The position numbers were made by a program, and so were the translations under genes. A stretch of 44,919 bases of DNA. It comes from an uncultured Xylophilus sp. (GTDB lineage: Bacteria > Pseudomonadota > Gammaproteobacteria > Burkholderiales > Burkholderiaceae_C). The stretch covers positions 1-44,919 of the forward strand of contig CAJYQL010000124.1 in the NCBI GenBank assembly GCA_913776965.1. Reading direction: 5' to 3'. Shown in pieces: positions 27,287-38,000 of this stretch. Numbering within the stretch: position 1 is the stretch's first letter; each line of letters starts with the position of its first letter. The notes below the pieces were generated by a model. It was not told the origin of the DNA and did no database searches. It worked only from the letters and a program-made list of their open reading frames with translations.

Positions 27287-27808
27287 TCAGTTCTGGCCCT
27301 CGGTCAGGGTGTCGAGCTGGAAGCGGCCGCTCTTGTCCCAGAGCCAAGTGTCGGTATAGGTCATCTTGCCGATGCGGGCCGGTGCCGGGAACGGCGAGGC
27401 ACGGCGCACCGTGCGTTCGATCTCGGCCACCACCTCCGGCGCATGGCGCGGCGCCCGCATCCAGGTGAGGCCGGTGACCTTGCCGGTGGCGTCGAGGTGG
27501 ATCTGCAGCGTGCCGACGGCGTAGAGGAGCGGCGGCAGCCGGCCCTTGTAGATGCGGTCGGCGTTCAGGCCGTACAGGTGCGTGGCGCCGTCCTGCCGGT
27601 AGGCGCGGTTGTTGGTCGCCGCCGAGATGCGTGCGGAGCCTTTTTCCGCCGGCACCGGCCCGATCACCGCGGGCGGCGCGGCCGGCGGTGCAGGCGGTGG
27701 CGGCTCCGGCGGCGGGGCGTTCCGGCAGGCCGACAGCAGGGCGCCGACGGCGGTCGTGGCGGCCGCAGCCGTGGCGACCCAGAGACGGCGCAGGGAACAG
27801 ATCGGCAT
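27287..27808 (-). CDS. small lipoprotein with TonB-C-like C-terminal region
   Basis: 173 residues. The N-terminus MPICSLRRLW leads into a hydrophobic core and a lipobox LLSAC (about 24-28), so it is probably a lipid-anchored envelope protein. A Pro-rich linker (PPPEPPPPAPPAAPP) follows. The C-terminal part (GTLQIHLDATGKVTGLTWM then EIERTVRRASPFPAPA) has the pattern of the TonB C-terminal domain, in which a beta strand precedes a helix and a Pro-rich end. It lies on the strand opposite hiuH and xdhC, between them, and ends 10 bases from the hiuH stop. Its function is unknown. The longer frame reaching upstream to 28609 is antisense to xdhC and is not the gene. Confidence 0.75.
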   Translation of the reverse strand: MPICSLRRLWVATAAAATTAVGALLSACRNAPPPEPPPPAPPAAPPAVIGPVPAEKGSARISAATNNRAYRQDGATHLYGLNADRIYKGRLPPLLYAVGTLQIHLDATGKVTGLTWMRAPRHAPEVVAEIERTVRRASPFPAPARIGKMTYTDTWLWDKSGRFQLDTLTEGQN

Positions 27809-27886
27809 GGTGCGTGCGGGTGGCGACAAGGTGCGGCGGCGAGGCCGCGAGTGTGGCAGAGCGCCGGCTGCGGTGCAGGAGGAACG

Positions 27887-28732
27887 ATGCCGATGGACAG
27901 GCTGTGGCAACGGTGCGAACGGCGGCTGCACGAAGGTGCACCGGCGGTGCTGGTGCGGGTGGTGCAGGCACAGGGCTCGGTGCCGCGCGGGCCGGGGGCG
28001 TGGATGTTGGTCTTCGCCGACGCCGCCGAGGGCACGATCGGAGGTGGCCGGCTGGAATTCGACGCCATCGCCGAGGCCCGCCGGCGCCTCGCGCAGGCCC
28101 CGGCACCGGAGGGCGGCACGGTGCGCTACGCATTGGGCCCATCGCTGGGGCAGTGCTGCGGCGGCGTGGTGCACCTGGCCTACGACCGGCTCGGGTCGGC
28201 CGACGGCGCACGGTGGCGGGAGACGCTGGCGCCGTTGCGCGCCCCGGTCGCCCTGTTCGGCGGCGGCCACGTCGGGGCCGCGATCGCGCGGGTGCTGGCG
28301 CCGCTGCCGTTCGCCCTGACCTGGATCGACAGCCGCGACGGCATCTTTCCGCCGGACACGCCGGCCGGCGTGGTCTGCGAGCATTCCGAACCGGTGCAGG
28401 CCGCGGTCGCGCCACTCGCCGACGGCAGCCGGGTGCTGATCATGAGCTTCAGCCACGCCGAGGACCTCGACATCGTCGCGGCCTGCCTGCGGCGCCAGCG
28501 GGCGCAGGCCGACCTGCCGTTCGTCGGGCTGATCGGCAGCCGCACCAAATGGGCCACCTTCCGGCAACGGCTGGAGGCCCGCGGTTTCACCGAGGCGGAA
28601 CTGCGCCACGTCACCTGCCCGATCGGCGTGCCGGGCATCGCCGGCAAGGAGCCGGAAGTCATCGCCGTCGCGGTGGCGGCACAGTTATTGCAAAACCTCG
28701 GGCAGGAACGGCAGGCCGTTCCCGAGGGTTAG
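27887..28732 (+). CDS. xdhC: xanthine dehydrogenase accessory protein (molybdenum-cofactor insertion)
   Basis: 281 residues; ATG at 27887 with AGGAGG at 27878-27883 as ribosome-binding site. The XdhC/CoxI N-terminal domain has VLVRVVQAQGSVPRGPGAWML, EGTIGGGRLEFDAI and a Cys pair in SLGQCCGGVV; the C-terminal Rossmann domain begins VALFGGGHVGAAIARVL. It delivers sulfurated molybdenum cofactor to the large subunit XdhB. The structural genes xdhA and xdhB are not in the window, so xdhC is separated from them or they lie elsewhere. It precedes puuD on the same strand by 174 bases. Confidence 0.93.
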   Translation: MPMDRLWQRCERRLHEGAPAVLVRVVQAQGSVPRGPGAWMLVFADAAEGTIGGGRLEFDAIAEARRRLAQAPAPEGGTVRYALGPSLGQCCGGVVHLAYDRLGSADGARWRETLAPLRAPVALFGGGHVGAAIARVLAPLPFALTWIDSRDGIFPPDTPAGVVCEHSEPVQAAVAPLADGSRVLIMSFSHAEDLDIVAACLRRQRAQADLPFVGLIGSRTKWATFRQRLEARGFTEAELRHVTCPIGVPGIAGKEPEVIAVAVAAQLLQNLGQERQAVPEG

Positions 28733-28756
28733 TCCGGCGCCGCTGGACCGGCCCAG

Positions 28757-28768
28757 ATTGCATACACT
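28757..28768. promoter_or_regulatory. candidate second GntR-type site upstream of puuD
   Basis: attgcatacact matches agtgtatacact of the hiuH operator core at 10 of 12 positions. It lies about 139 bases before the puuD start, where a promoter is expected. The right arm is intact, the left arm degenerate, so it would be a weaker site. Confidence 0.4.
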
Positions 28769-28906
28769 CCTGTCACCCATTTCAGCCGCAGCGGAGCGGG
28801 CGCCCGAAGCGCCAGGTTCGCGGCCCATGCTGCTCAGAGCGCCCGCGGTGGTGAGCAGGTTTCGTCGAACGACCGTCACGGCGGGCCCCCCGTCCGCCCC
28901 TCCGCC

Positions 28907-30127
28907 ATGGAAAGCTACCTGCTCGACTGGGCCAACCTGCTGCTGCGCTGGATCCATGTGATCACCGCGATCGCCTGGGTCGGCTCCTCCTTCTATTTCG
29001 TCTTTCTCGACAGCAGCCTCACACCGCCGGAGGACCCGGAGCTGAAGCGACAGGGCGTGACCGGCGAACTCTGGGCGGTGCACGGCGGCGGTTTCTACCA
29101 CCCGGTGAAGTTCGCCGTGTCGCCGCCCGCGCTGCCGAAGCACCTGCACTGGTTCTACTGGGAGAGCTACAGCACCTGGCTGTCGGGCTTCTCGCTCTTC
29201 ACCGTGTCGTACCTGTGGAGCGCGGGCACCTACCTGATCGACAAGTCGCTGGTGGACTGGCAGCCGGGCGCCGCGATCGCGGTGGCGCTGTCGTTCCTGG
29301 TGGTGTTCTGGATGCTGTACGACGGCATCTGCCAGCTGTTCGGCCACCGCAGGAACGGTGACCGCATCGTCGGTGCGCTGGTGGCAGTGCTGGTCTGTGC
29401 GGCGTCGTGGCTGGCCTGCCACTGGTTCGCCGGGCGGGCGGCCTTCCTGCTGGTCGGCGCGATGATCGCTACGGCGATGAGCGCCAACGTGTTCTTCTGG
29501 ATCATTCCCGGCCAGAAGAAGGTGATCGCCGCGATCAAGGCTAGCGAGCCGGTCGATCCGGTGCATGGCAAGCGCGGCAAGCAGCGCAGCGTGCACAACA
29601 CGTATTTCACGCTGCCGGTGCTGTTCGCGATGCTCAGCAACCACTACAGCTTCACCTACAGCCATCCGCACAACTGGGCGGTGCTGATCGCGATGATGTT
29701 CGCCGGAGCGGCGATCCGGCAGTTCTTCGTGCTGCGCCACGGCTGGAAGCTCGGCCGCAACCGCCATCCGCTGCCGTACGCGCTGGTCGGGGTGGCGGTG
29801 ATCGCTGCCGTCGTATGGGCGCTGCGGCCGGCACCAGTTGCTATGAATTCAGTAGCTGCTGGCGCAGGAGGGACGGGCGCAAAGGCCGTTTCTTATGCCG
29901 AAGTGCAGCCCATCCTCGCCCAGCGCTGCACCCAGTGCCACGGTGCCGCGATGCAGATGAAGAACGTGCGGCTCGACACGCCCGAACAGGTCAAGCTCCA
30001 CGCGCAGGCGGTCTACCAGCAGGCAGTGGTCGCGAAGACGATGCCGCTCAACAACGCCACCCAGATCACCGATGCGGAGCGGGCGACGCTCGGCCGCTGG
30101 TTCCAGGGCGGCGCGCCCGTCCAGTAG
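28907..30127 (+). CDS. puuD: urate hydroxylase PuuD, membrane protein with C-terminal cytochrome c domain
   Basis: 406 residues. It oxidises urate to 5-hydroxyisourate, passing electrons to the respiratory chain rather than to oxygen. About eight membrane segments occupy residues 10-305; characteristic stretches are LLRWIHVITAIAWVGSSFYF, HGGGFYHPVKFAVSP, WFYWESYSTWLSGFSLF and FFWIIPGQKKVI. A linker (about 306-330) leads to a c-type haem domain with CTQCH (Cys341, Cys344, His345) and a Met in VVAKTMPLNNATQIT as likely distal ligand. The linker contains one copy of the 44-base repeat (29839-29882), read as AMNSVAAGAGGTGAKA. The gene is 174 bases after xdhC and convergent with opgD. Confidence 0.94.
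   Translation: MESYLLDWANLLLRWIHVITAIAWVGSSFYFVFLDSSLTPPEDPELKRQGVTGELWAVHGGGFYHPVKFAVSPPALPKHLHWFYWESYSTWLSGFSLFTVSYLWSAGTYLIDKSLVDWQPGAAIAVALSFLVVFWMLYDGICQLFGHRRNGDRIVGALVAVLVCAASWLACHWFAGRAAFLLVGAMIATAMSANVFFWIIPGQKKVIAAIKASEPVDPVHGKRGKQRSVHNTYFTLPVLFAMLSNHYSFTYSHPHNWAVLIAMMFAGAAIRQFFVLRHGWKLGRNRHPLPYALVGVAVIAAVVWALRPAPVAMNSVAAGAGGTGAKAVSYAEVQPILAQRCTQCHGAAMQMKNVRLDTPEQVKLHAQAVYQQAVVAKTMPLNNATQITDAERATLGRWFQGGAPVQ
29839..29882 (+). repeat. 44-base repeat, copy 1 (inside puuD)
   Basis: It aligns without gaps to 36276-36319 at 32 of 44 positions, with the blocks tgctat, tagctg and gacgggcgcaa identical. The ends of its first 17 bases (gctat...gtagc) pair weakly. It is read in frame as part of the linker between membrane and haem domains of PuuD. 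The block order recalls a short repeat I remember as abundant in Comamonadaceae intergenic regions; that recollection is unverified. Confidence 0.7.
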
Positions 30128-30133
30128 GCACCG

Positions 30134-30182
30134 CCGACCGGGGTGGCCGGATGCCGCGCCGGCCGCGCGGCTGCACGGTCGG
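30134..30182. terminator. possible bidirectional stem-loop between convergent puuD and opgD
   Basis: Stem ccgaccg (30134-30140) / cggtcgg (30176-30182) with a nested ggccgg (30145-30150) / ccggcc (30159-30164). It fills the 55-base convergent gap. There is no T run on either side, so intrinsic termination is uncertain. Confidence 0.35.
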
Positions 30183-31790
30183 TCAGCCGGCGAAGCTGCG
30201 CAGCTGGAAGATCCAGGTTTCCGACAGCGTCTGGTCGCCGAGCTTCAGGTATAGGCGCAGATCGACCGGGTCGCTGCCGTCCGGCGTGTAGTCGAATTGG
30301 GCGCGCCAGTGGCCGGCCACGCCGTTGGGCACCGCCTCGGTGAAGACATAGGAGAAGGTGCCCTTCGTTGCGCTCAGGACGGCCTCGGGCTTGGTGCCAA
30401 ACGGCAGCGACGACAGCGGGCCGCCGAGAAATTCCACCATGAACTTGCGGATGCCCGGCGGCCGCGGCTGGCCCGGCTGTCCGCCGCGGCCGAGCCGGGT
30501 CGCCACGCACTGCGCAAGCGGCGAGGGGTAGGGCTCCCGGTCGGTCCAGTGCAGCCGGTAGCGGACGGTGTAGCGATCGCCGGCTTTGGCCTGCGCCTTG
30601 GGCACCCAGAAGGCGACGGTGTTGTCGTGGATCTCGTCGTCGGTCGGGATCTCCAGCAGCTGCACCTCGCCCTCGCCCCAGTCGCCGACCGGCTCGACCC
30701 AGAGGCTCGGCCGGCGGTCGTAGTACACGCCGTCGAGGTAATGGTCGAAATTCCGGTCGCGCTGCAGCAGCCCGAAGCCCTTCGGCTGCCGGTCGGCAAA
30801 GGCCGAGGTGGTGGTCGCCGCCGGGTTGTTCAGCGGGCGCCACACCCGTTCGCCGCTGCCGGTCCAGAGCGCCAGGCCGTCGGAGTCGTGCACTTCCGGC
30901 CGCCAGTCGATCGCGGTCGGCTTGGCAGTCTCGGAATACCAGTACATCGAGGTGAGCGGGGCGATCCCGAGCCGCGCCACGTCCTTCCGCAGAAACAGCC
31001 GCTTCTCGATGTCCATCACCACCGCCTTGCCGCGCTGCATCACGAACTTGTAGGCGCCGGTGATGCTCGGCCCGTCGAGCAGCGCATGCACCACGACGGT
31101 GTCGCCGCCGTCGGCCGGCGGGTCGAAATAGAAGCGGGTGAAGTTGGGGAACTCCTCGTCGCGGCCGGGCACGGCGGCGTCGATGGCGATGCCGCGTGCC
31201 GACAGGCCGTACTGGTAGAGCTCGCCGATCGCACGGAAGTACGAGGCGCCCAGGAAGGCGACCCAGTCGTTGTTGCGCCAGTCCAGCTTCTTCTGATCGC
31301 CCAGCCGGCTTTCCTGGAACCGGAAACCCGCGAAGCCGGCGCCCTGCGGCAGCGCGCGGGCCGGGCTGTCGGCCGGCATGTCGAAGATCGCCGGGTCGTA
31401 GACGATCTCGCGCGAAAAGATGTCGCCGCCGTTGCGTTCCAGCACATGCATCTGCACCGGGAACTGGAAGAAGCGGCCGAGGTGGAAAAACGTCACCGGA
31501 AAGGCGCCGGGGCCTTTGGCGAACAGTGCGGCGTCGGTCGCGAACTTGATCTTGCCGTGTTGTTCGTAGTCGATGCGCTCCAGCACGTCGCGGGGTAGGC
31601 TGCCGCTGCCCGCATAGGGGGCGGCGGCGAGGGCCTGTGCTTCCTCGGTCAGCAGGTCGAAGGTGAACGGCCGGGGGGCGGACAGGGCGAGCTGCGAAGC
31701 AGGGCGGGTCTGGGCGTGGGCGGCGGAGCCCAGCGAGGCCCACGCGGCGGATGCGGCGGCGGCGCGGACGAAGGATCGACGGTCGAGCAT
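30183..31790 (-). CDS. opgD: periplasmic glucan biosynthesis protein D, Tat-exported
   Basis: 535 residues, close to the usual length of OpgD. The N-terminus MLDRRSFVRAAAASAAWASLG is a twin-arginine signal with cleavage near AHAQT. Typical family stretches: FTFDLLTEEAQALAA, PYAGSGSLPRDVLERIDYEQHGKI (two stretches), FFHLGRFFQFPVQMHV, GFAGFRFQ, LGASYFRAIGELYQYGLSARG, SMYWYSET, DSDGLALWTGSGERVWRPL and NFDHYLDGVYYDRRPSLWVEP. It acts in the periplasm on osmoregulated periplasmic glucans, shaping their backbone. The opgH/opgG genes are not in the window. The start at 31790 is set by the Tat motif; the open frame upstream is antisense-like extension. It lies 212 bases after the stop of the upstream EAL-GGDEF gene on the same strand. 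Confidence 0.94.
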   Translation of the reverse strand: MLDRRSFVRAAAASAAWASLGSAAHAQTRPASQLALSAPRPFTFDLLTEEAQALAAAPYAGSGSLPRDVLERIDYEQHGKIKFATDAALFAKGPGAFPVTFFHLGRFFQFPVQMHVLERNGGDIFSREIVYDPAIFDMPADSPARALPQGAGFAGFRFQESRLGDQKKLDWRNNDWVAFLGASYFRAIGELYQYGLSARGIAIDAAVPGRDEEFPNFTRFYFDPPADGGDTVVVHALLDGPSITGAYKFVMQRGKAVVMDIEKRLFLRKDVARLGIAPLTSMYWYSETAKPTAIDWRPEVHDSDGLALWTGSGERVWRPLNNPAATTTSAFADRQPKGFGLLQRDRNFDHYLDGVYYDRRPSLWVEPVGDWGEGEVQLLEIPTDDEIHDNTVAFWVPKAQAKAGDRYTVRYRLHWTDREPYPSPLAQCVATRLGRGGQPGQPRPPGIRKFMVEFLGGPLSSLPFGTKPEAVLSATKGTFSYVFTEAVPNGVAGHWRAQFDYTPDGSDPVDLRLYLKLGDQTLSETWIFQLRSFAG

Positions 31791-31963
31791 GGGGGGAGGA
31801 TGCTTTCGGCAGGTCGGTCGGCAGACCGGGGACGCGGCGCACACGTCGGGACCGGCATCGCCGTGCCGGCGACGCGGAGGCGATGGCGCAAGGGTCGTCG
31901 GGAAGGCGGCCGCAGCGACCGGCCATCCTAACGCCGTAGCGCCGAGGGGACGTAAGAGCGGGT

Positions 31964-31983
31964 AGCGGGTGTCCGCACCCGCT
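31964..31983. terminator. stem-loop after the EAL-CBS-GGDEF gene
   Basis: Perfect 8-bp inverted repeat agcgggtg / cacccgct around a 4-base loop tccg, 20 bases past the stop codon at 32003. No T run follows on the minus strand, so it is at best a weak terminator or an mRNA-stabilising hairpin. The rest of the gap 31791-31963 shows no other feature. Confidence 0.4.
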
Positions 31984-32002
31984 GCGTGGGCGGCTCCGCC
32001 GG

Positions 32003-33856
32003 TCAGGCCCGCGCCGGCCGGCACCCCTGCGGTTCGTGGATGTGCACGCCCACCCGCAGCCGCTTCGCGTCGTGCTTGGCGAGGGCGGCGGCGCTGCCGA
32101 CCGCATCGGCATGGCGGAACACGCCGCGGCGCACCCGCACCGCCCCGATCGACAGCGTGGTGCAGGGGAAGAAGCGCGGCAGTCCCTGGCGGTCCTCGGC
32201 GTGGATGCCGCCCGCCGCACGCGCCGCTGGGTCGAACAGCGGCAGCGCCTGCTGCGCGAACTCGTCCACGATGCGTTCGCAGCGCGCCTGCCAGTCGCTG
32301 CTCTGGAAGAGCAGCATGAAATCGTCGCCGCCCACATGGCCGACGAAGTCGTGGCGCGCGTCGCAGTGCTGCACCACCAGCCGCGCCGCCAGGCGGATCA
32401 TCTCGTCGCCGCGCCAGTAGCCGTAGCAGTCGTTGAAGGGCTTGAAGTCGTTCAGGTCGGCATGGCAGGCGACGAACTCCGCCCCGCGGTCCAGCAGCCG
32501 CTCGATCTGCAGGTTGATCGGGATGTTGCCGGGCAGGAAGGTCAGCGGATTGGCATGGCGTGCCGCCTCGATGCGCGCCTCCGACACCGTGCGCACCAGC
32601 TGGTCGCCGGTGCCGAGGCCGATGTAGCGTCCGCCTTCGGTGACGATGAAGCCGTCGCTCAGGTAGCGCTGGTCCTGCGAGGTCAGGATGCCGATCAGGT
32701 CGTCCACGTCGTAGTCGCGCTCCACCACCCGGGGCGCGTGGTTGGCATAGGCGATGCAGGGCTTGCGGCCGTGCACCTCGCGAAAGTACAGGGTGGCGTA
32801 ATGGTTCATGAACTGCTGGCGGTTGATCACCGCCACCGGCCGGTCTTCGCTCACCACCGCCACCGCGTGCAGATCGGTCCGCTCGTGAAAGATGTCCGCC
32901 AGCGCATTGTTGGTGGTGGTCAGGCCGACCACCGGCGCCGCGATCACATTCAGGTGGCGCAGCACGCCCGGGCGCGTGCCGGCGGCAGGCGGCATGTCGG
33001 CGGGCTCGCGCGCCTCCAGCAACTGCCGCGCCGGAGCCTCGACCTGCAGCGCCGGCCGCGGCGCCGGGCGACCCAGCCAGTAGCCTTGACCATAGGGAAT
33101 GCGCAGCGTGCGCAGCACCTGCAGGTCCTCGGCGGTCTCGATGCCCTCGGCCACCAGCGTGGTGCCGAACACGTCGGCGATGCTCTTGATCGCCTGCAGG
33201 ATCTGCAGGTGCTCCAGATGGCCGCTGCCGCCGTCGGCGCTGCCGGGCGACCGCACGAAGAACTTGTCGATCTTCACGATGTCCGGCCGCAGCTCCGACC
33301 ACATCCGCAGGTTGGAGTGGTCGCTGCCGAAGTCGTCGAGCGCCAGCGCGATGCCGGAGCTACGCAACTGCTGCGCCGCCTCGCGCAGCGCGGCGATGTC
33401 GGTGGCGCGGGTGTGCTCGGTGATCTCCACCACCAGCGTGCGCGGGTCGCACCGGTGGGCCTGCAGCCGGGCCACTAGGGCATCGCGTCCGTGGTGCTGC
33501 AGCGCATGCACCAGCGCATCCGCCGCCAGATTGACGAACAGCCGGCCGGTGGTGCCGCTGCGGCGCCAGTCGGCCAGCGCAGTCTCGACGCAGAAAAGCT
33601 CGAATTCCGGCAGCCGACCGCAGCGGGCGGCAAGCCCCAGCAGGGCGTCGGGCGACTGCAGCGGCGTGCCGGCCGGGCCGCGGATCAGGGCCTCGTAGCC
33701 GAAGATGCCGCCGGTGCGAAGGTCCGCGATCGGCTGGAACACGGCGTGCAGTTGCCGTGCACGCATCAGGCGGGTGAGCACCCCTTGTTCGTCCATCGGC
33801 GGCGGAGAGAGCGGCGCCGAGCGCAGCGGCAGGACGGAAGCGGTGGAAGCGGGCAT
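32003..33856 (-). CDS. cyclic-di-GMP protein with EAL, CBS-pair and GGDEF domains
   Basis: 617 residues from the ATG at 33856. ATGs at 33940 and 33796 are also in frame, and none has a clear ribosome-binding site. The order is EAL phosphodiesterase (about 25-265), CBS pair (about 290-430) and GGDEF cyclase (about 440-615). The EAL motifs are complete: EALIRG (Glu55), FVNLAAD, VVEITEH, LALDDFGSDHSN, DIVKIDK, VAEGIET and GQGYWLGRP. The GGDEF domain has ADLNDFKPFND and GGDDF (509-513), an accepted active variant. Both activities may therefore be competent, with the CBS pair sensing a nucleotide. It is divergent from aceE and the only c-di-GMP gene in the window; a link to EPS production 16 kb away is conceivable but not shown. 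Confidence 0.92.
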   Translation of the reverse strand: MPASTASVLPLRSAPLSPPPMDEQGVLTRLMRARQLHAVFQPIADLRTGGIFGYEALIRGPAGTPLQSPDALLGLAARCGRLPEFELFCVETALADWRRSGTTGRLFVNLAADALVHALQHHGRDALVARLQAHRCDPRTLVVEITEHTRATDIAALREAAQQLRSSGIALALDDFGSDHSNLRMWSELRPDIVKIDKFFVRSPGSADGGSGHLEHLQILQAIKSIADVFGTTLVAEGIETAEDLQVLRTLRIPYGQGYWLGRPAPRPALQVEAPARQLLEAREPADMPPAAGTRPGVLRHLNVIAAPVVGLTTTNNALADIFHERTDLHAVAVVSEDRPVAVINRQQFMNHYATLYFREVHGRKPCIAYANHAPRVVERDYDVDDLIGILTSQDQRYLSDGFIVTEGGRYIGLGTGDQLVRTVSEARIEAARHANPLTFLPGNIPINLQIERLLDRGAEFVACHADLNDFKPFNDCYGYWRGDEMIRLAARLVVQHCDARHDFVGHVGGDDFMLLFQSSDWQARCERIVDEFAQQALPLFDPAARAAGGIHAEDRQGLPRFFPCTTLSIGAVRVRRGVFRHADAVGSAAALAKHDAKRLRVGVHIHEPQGCRPARA

Positions 33857-33968
33857 GGCACGGCCGATGCTCGGTGCCCGGCATGACCGCGGGATGACAC
33901 GGTTTGTAACCTTGAGGGACAAACCGACGCTTTTCAGCATGAGTGTCGTGCATCGGATAGCCGCTCGA

Positions 33969-33987
33969 GGCAGATCAACAATCTGCC
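33969..33987. promoter_or_regulatory. inverted repeat in the divergent EAL-GGDEF / aceE promoter region
   Basis: ggcagat - caaca - atctgcc is a perfect 7-bp inverted repeat with 5-base spacer, about 99 bases before the aceE ATG. It lies in an AT-richer stretch (33970-34060), so it is a candidate operator. The binding protein is unknown. The remainder of the 33857-34085 gap contains no gene that I can support. Confidence 0.45.
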
Positions 33988-34085
33988 GTGAACAGGCCGG
34001 AAATCGGAATTTCGTGCGGCGTTGTCAAGATGACTCCGCACATATCCGCATTTTCTAGGGCCCGCAGAGGTCTACAGTGGCATGC

Positions 34086-36753
<2,668 letters not shown>

Positions 36754-36764
<11 letters not shown>

Positions 36765-36779
36765 CCGCCGCCGTGCCGG
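36754..36779. terminator. possible stem-loop at the end of aceE
   Basis: ccggcac (36754-36760) pairs with gtgccgg (36773-36779) around the aceE stop codon, in the 24-base convergent gap to the next gene. There is no T run, so function as a terminator is uncertain. Confidence 0.3.
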
Positions 36780-36788
36780 TGCGAGCGT

Positions 36789-37964
36789 TCAGCGCGGCGT
36801 GACGCGCAGCACCCGGCCCTGTTCGGCGTCGGTCAGCAGGTAGAGCGCACCGTCCGGGCCGGCCCGCACGTCGCGCAGGCGCTCGCCGAGCTCGCGGAAC
36901 AGGATTTCCTGCGGCCCCGGCACGCCGCCGGCCACCGGGACCCGGCGCACCGACCGCTCCTTCAGCGCAGCGACGAACAGGCTGCCGCGCCAGGCGGGGA
37001 AGAGGGGGCCATCGTAGTACGCCATGCCGGCCGGGGCGATCGACGGCGTCCATTCCGCCAGCGGCGCCTCGGTGCCGGGCAGGCGGGTGTACGGGGTGAT
37101 GCGGGCGCCGGTGTAATCCACGCCGCCGGTGGCGACGGGCCAGCCGTAGTTGGCGCCGGCCACGATCCGGTTGAGCTCGTCGCCCCCTTTGGAGCCGTGC
37201 TCGTGGGCGTAGAGCGCACGGTCGGCAGCCACATACACGAGGCCCTGCGGATTGCGGTGGCCCAGGCTGTAGATCTCCGGCCGCGCGTCGCGCCGGCCGG
37301 CGAACGGGTTGTCGGCCGGCACCCGGCCATCGCGGCCGATGCGCACCGTCTTACCCCAGTGCGTATCCAGCCGCTGCGCATCGGTGCGCTCGACATTACC
37401 GTCGCCCAGGCCGACGGCCAGCGTGCCGTCCGGCAGCAGCGCCATGCGGGCGCCGAAGTGCTGGTCGTGTGCCTTGGCCGGCTCGGCAGTGAAGATCGGT
37501 TCCACCTCGCGCAGGCGCGTGCCGTCGAGGCGGGCGCGCACCACCCGCAGGTGGTTGGCCGACCGGCTGCCGTGCGCGAACGACAGGTAGATCCGACCGT
37601 TGGCGGCGAAGTCCGGGTCGACCAGCACGTCGAACAGGCCCGCCTGTCCGCGCACCAGTACCGGTGGCAGGCCCTCGACCGGCGCGGGCCGCAGGCGCAG
37701 CGTGCCGTCGGCTGCCGGCTCGATCAGCCGCAGCCGGCCCGCGCGCTCGGTGACCAGCATCCGGCCGTCGGGCAGGAAGGCGAGCGACCACGGGAAGGCG
37801 AGGCCGCTGGCGACGGGTGTGACACGGTAGTCGGCTGTCTGCGCGGCATGCACGGCCGCCGCCGCGCAGGCGAGCAGCACCGCCATGGTCCGGCGCCGCA
37901 GGCCAGTGCGCAGGCCGCGCGGTGCAGGGGCATCGGTCCGGGGCAGGTTCGTCGTGGGCATCAT
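36789..37964 (-). CDS. periplasmic PQQ-dependent-type sugar dehydrogenase (Asd/YliI-like)
   Basis: 391 residues from the ATG at 37964 (37982 and 37961 are alternatives, and an internal Met just before the hydrophobic core is possible). The signal peptide has an Arg-rich n-region GLRRRT, core MAVLLACAAAAVHA, and cleavage near HAAQ. The glucose/sorbosone-dehydrogenase beta-propeller is recognised from FPWSLAFLPDGRMLVTERAGRLR (two stretches), FDVLVDPDFAANGRIYLSF, HFGARMALLPDGTLAVGLGD, GHRNPQGL, HEHGSKGGDELN and GANYGWPVATGGVDYTG. Members oxidise aldose sugars with PQQ in the periplasm. No PQQ synthesis gene is near. It is convergent with aceE and divergent from the small membrane gene at 38001. 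Confidence 0.88.
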   Translation of the reverse strand: MMPTTNLPRTDAPAPRGLRTGLRRRTMAVLLACAAAAVHAAQTADYRVTPVASGLAFPWSLAFLPDGRMLVTERAGRLRLIEPAADGTLRLRPAPVEGLPPVLVRGQAGLFDVLVDPDFAANGRIYLSFAHGSRSANHLRVVRARLDGTRLREVEPIFTAEPAKAHDQHFGARMALLPDGTLAVGLGDGNVERTDAQRLDTHWGKTVRIGRDGRVPADNPFAGRRDARPEIYSLGHRNPQGLVYVAADRALYAHEHGSKGGDELNRIVAGANYGWPVATGGVDYTGARITPYTRLPGTEAPLAEWTPSIAPAGMAYYDGPLFPAWRGSLFVAALKERSVRRVPVAGGVPGPQEILFRELGERLRDVRAGPDGALYLLTDAEQGRVLRVTPR

Positions 37965-38000
37965 CGGGGCAGTATCGACCATCCCCGGACCGTTGCCGCC

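Noticed and set aside
28696-28727. Hairpin at the end of xdhC as a terminator
   Set aside because: The stem cctcggg/cccgagg has a bulge and lies inside coding sequence; T residues follow only on the minus strand, where no gene ends.
28758-28906. Open frame upstream of puuD (from 28758) as a small gene or leader peptide
   Set aside because: It has no ribosome-binding site and a Pro/Arg/Ser-rich product, and it starts at the candidate operator; it is more likely untranslated leader.
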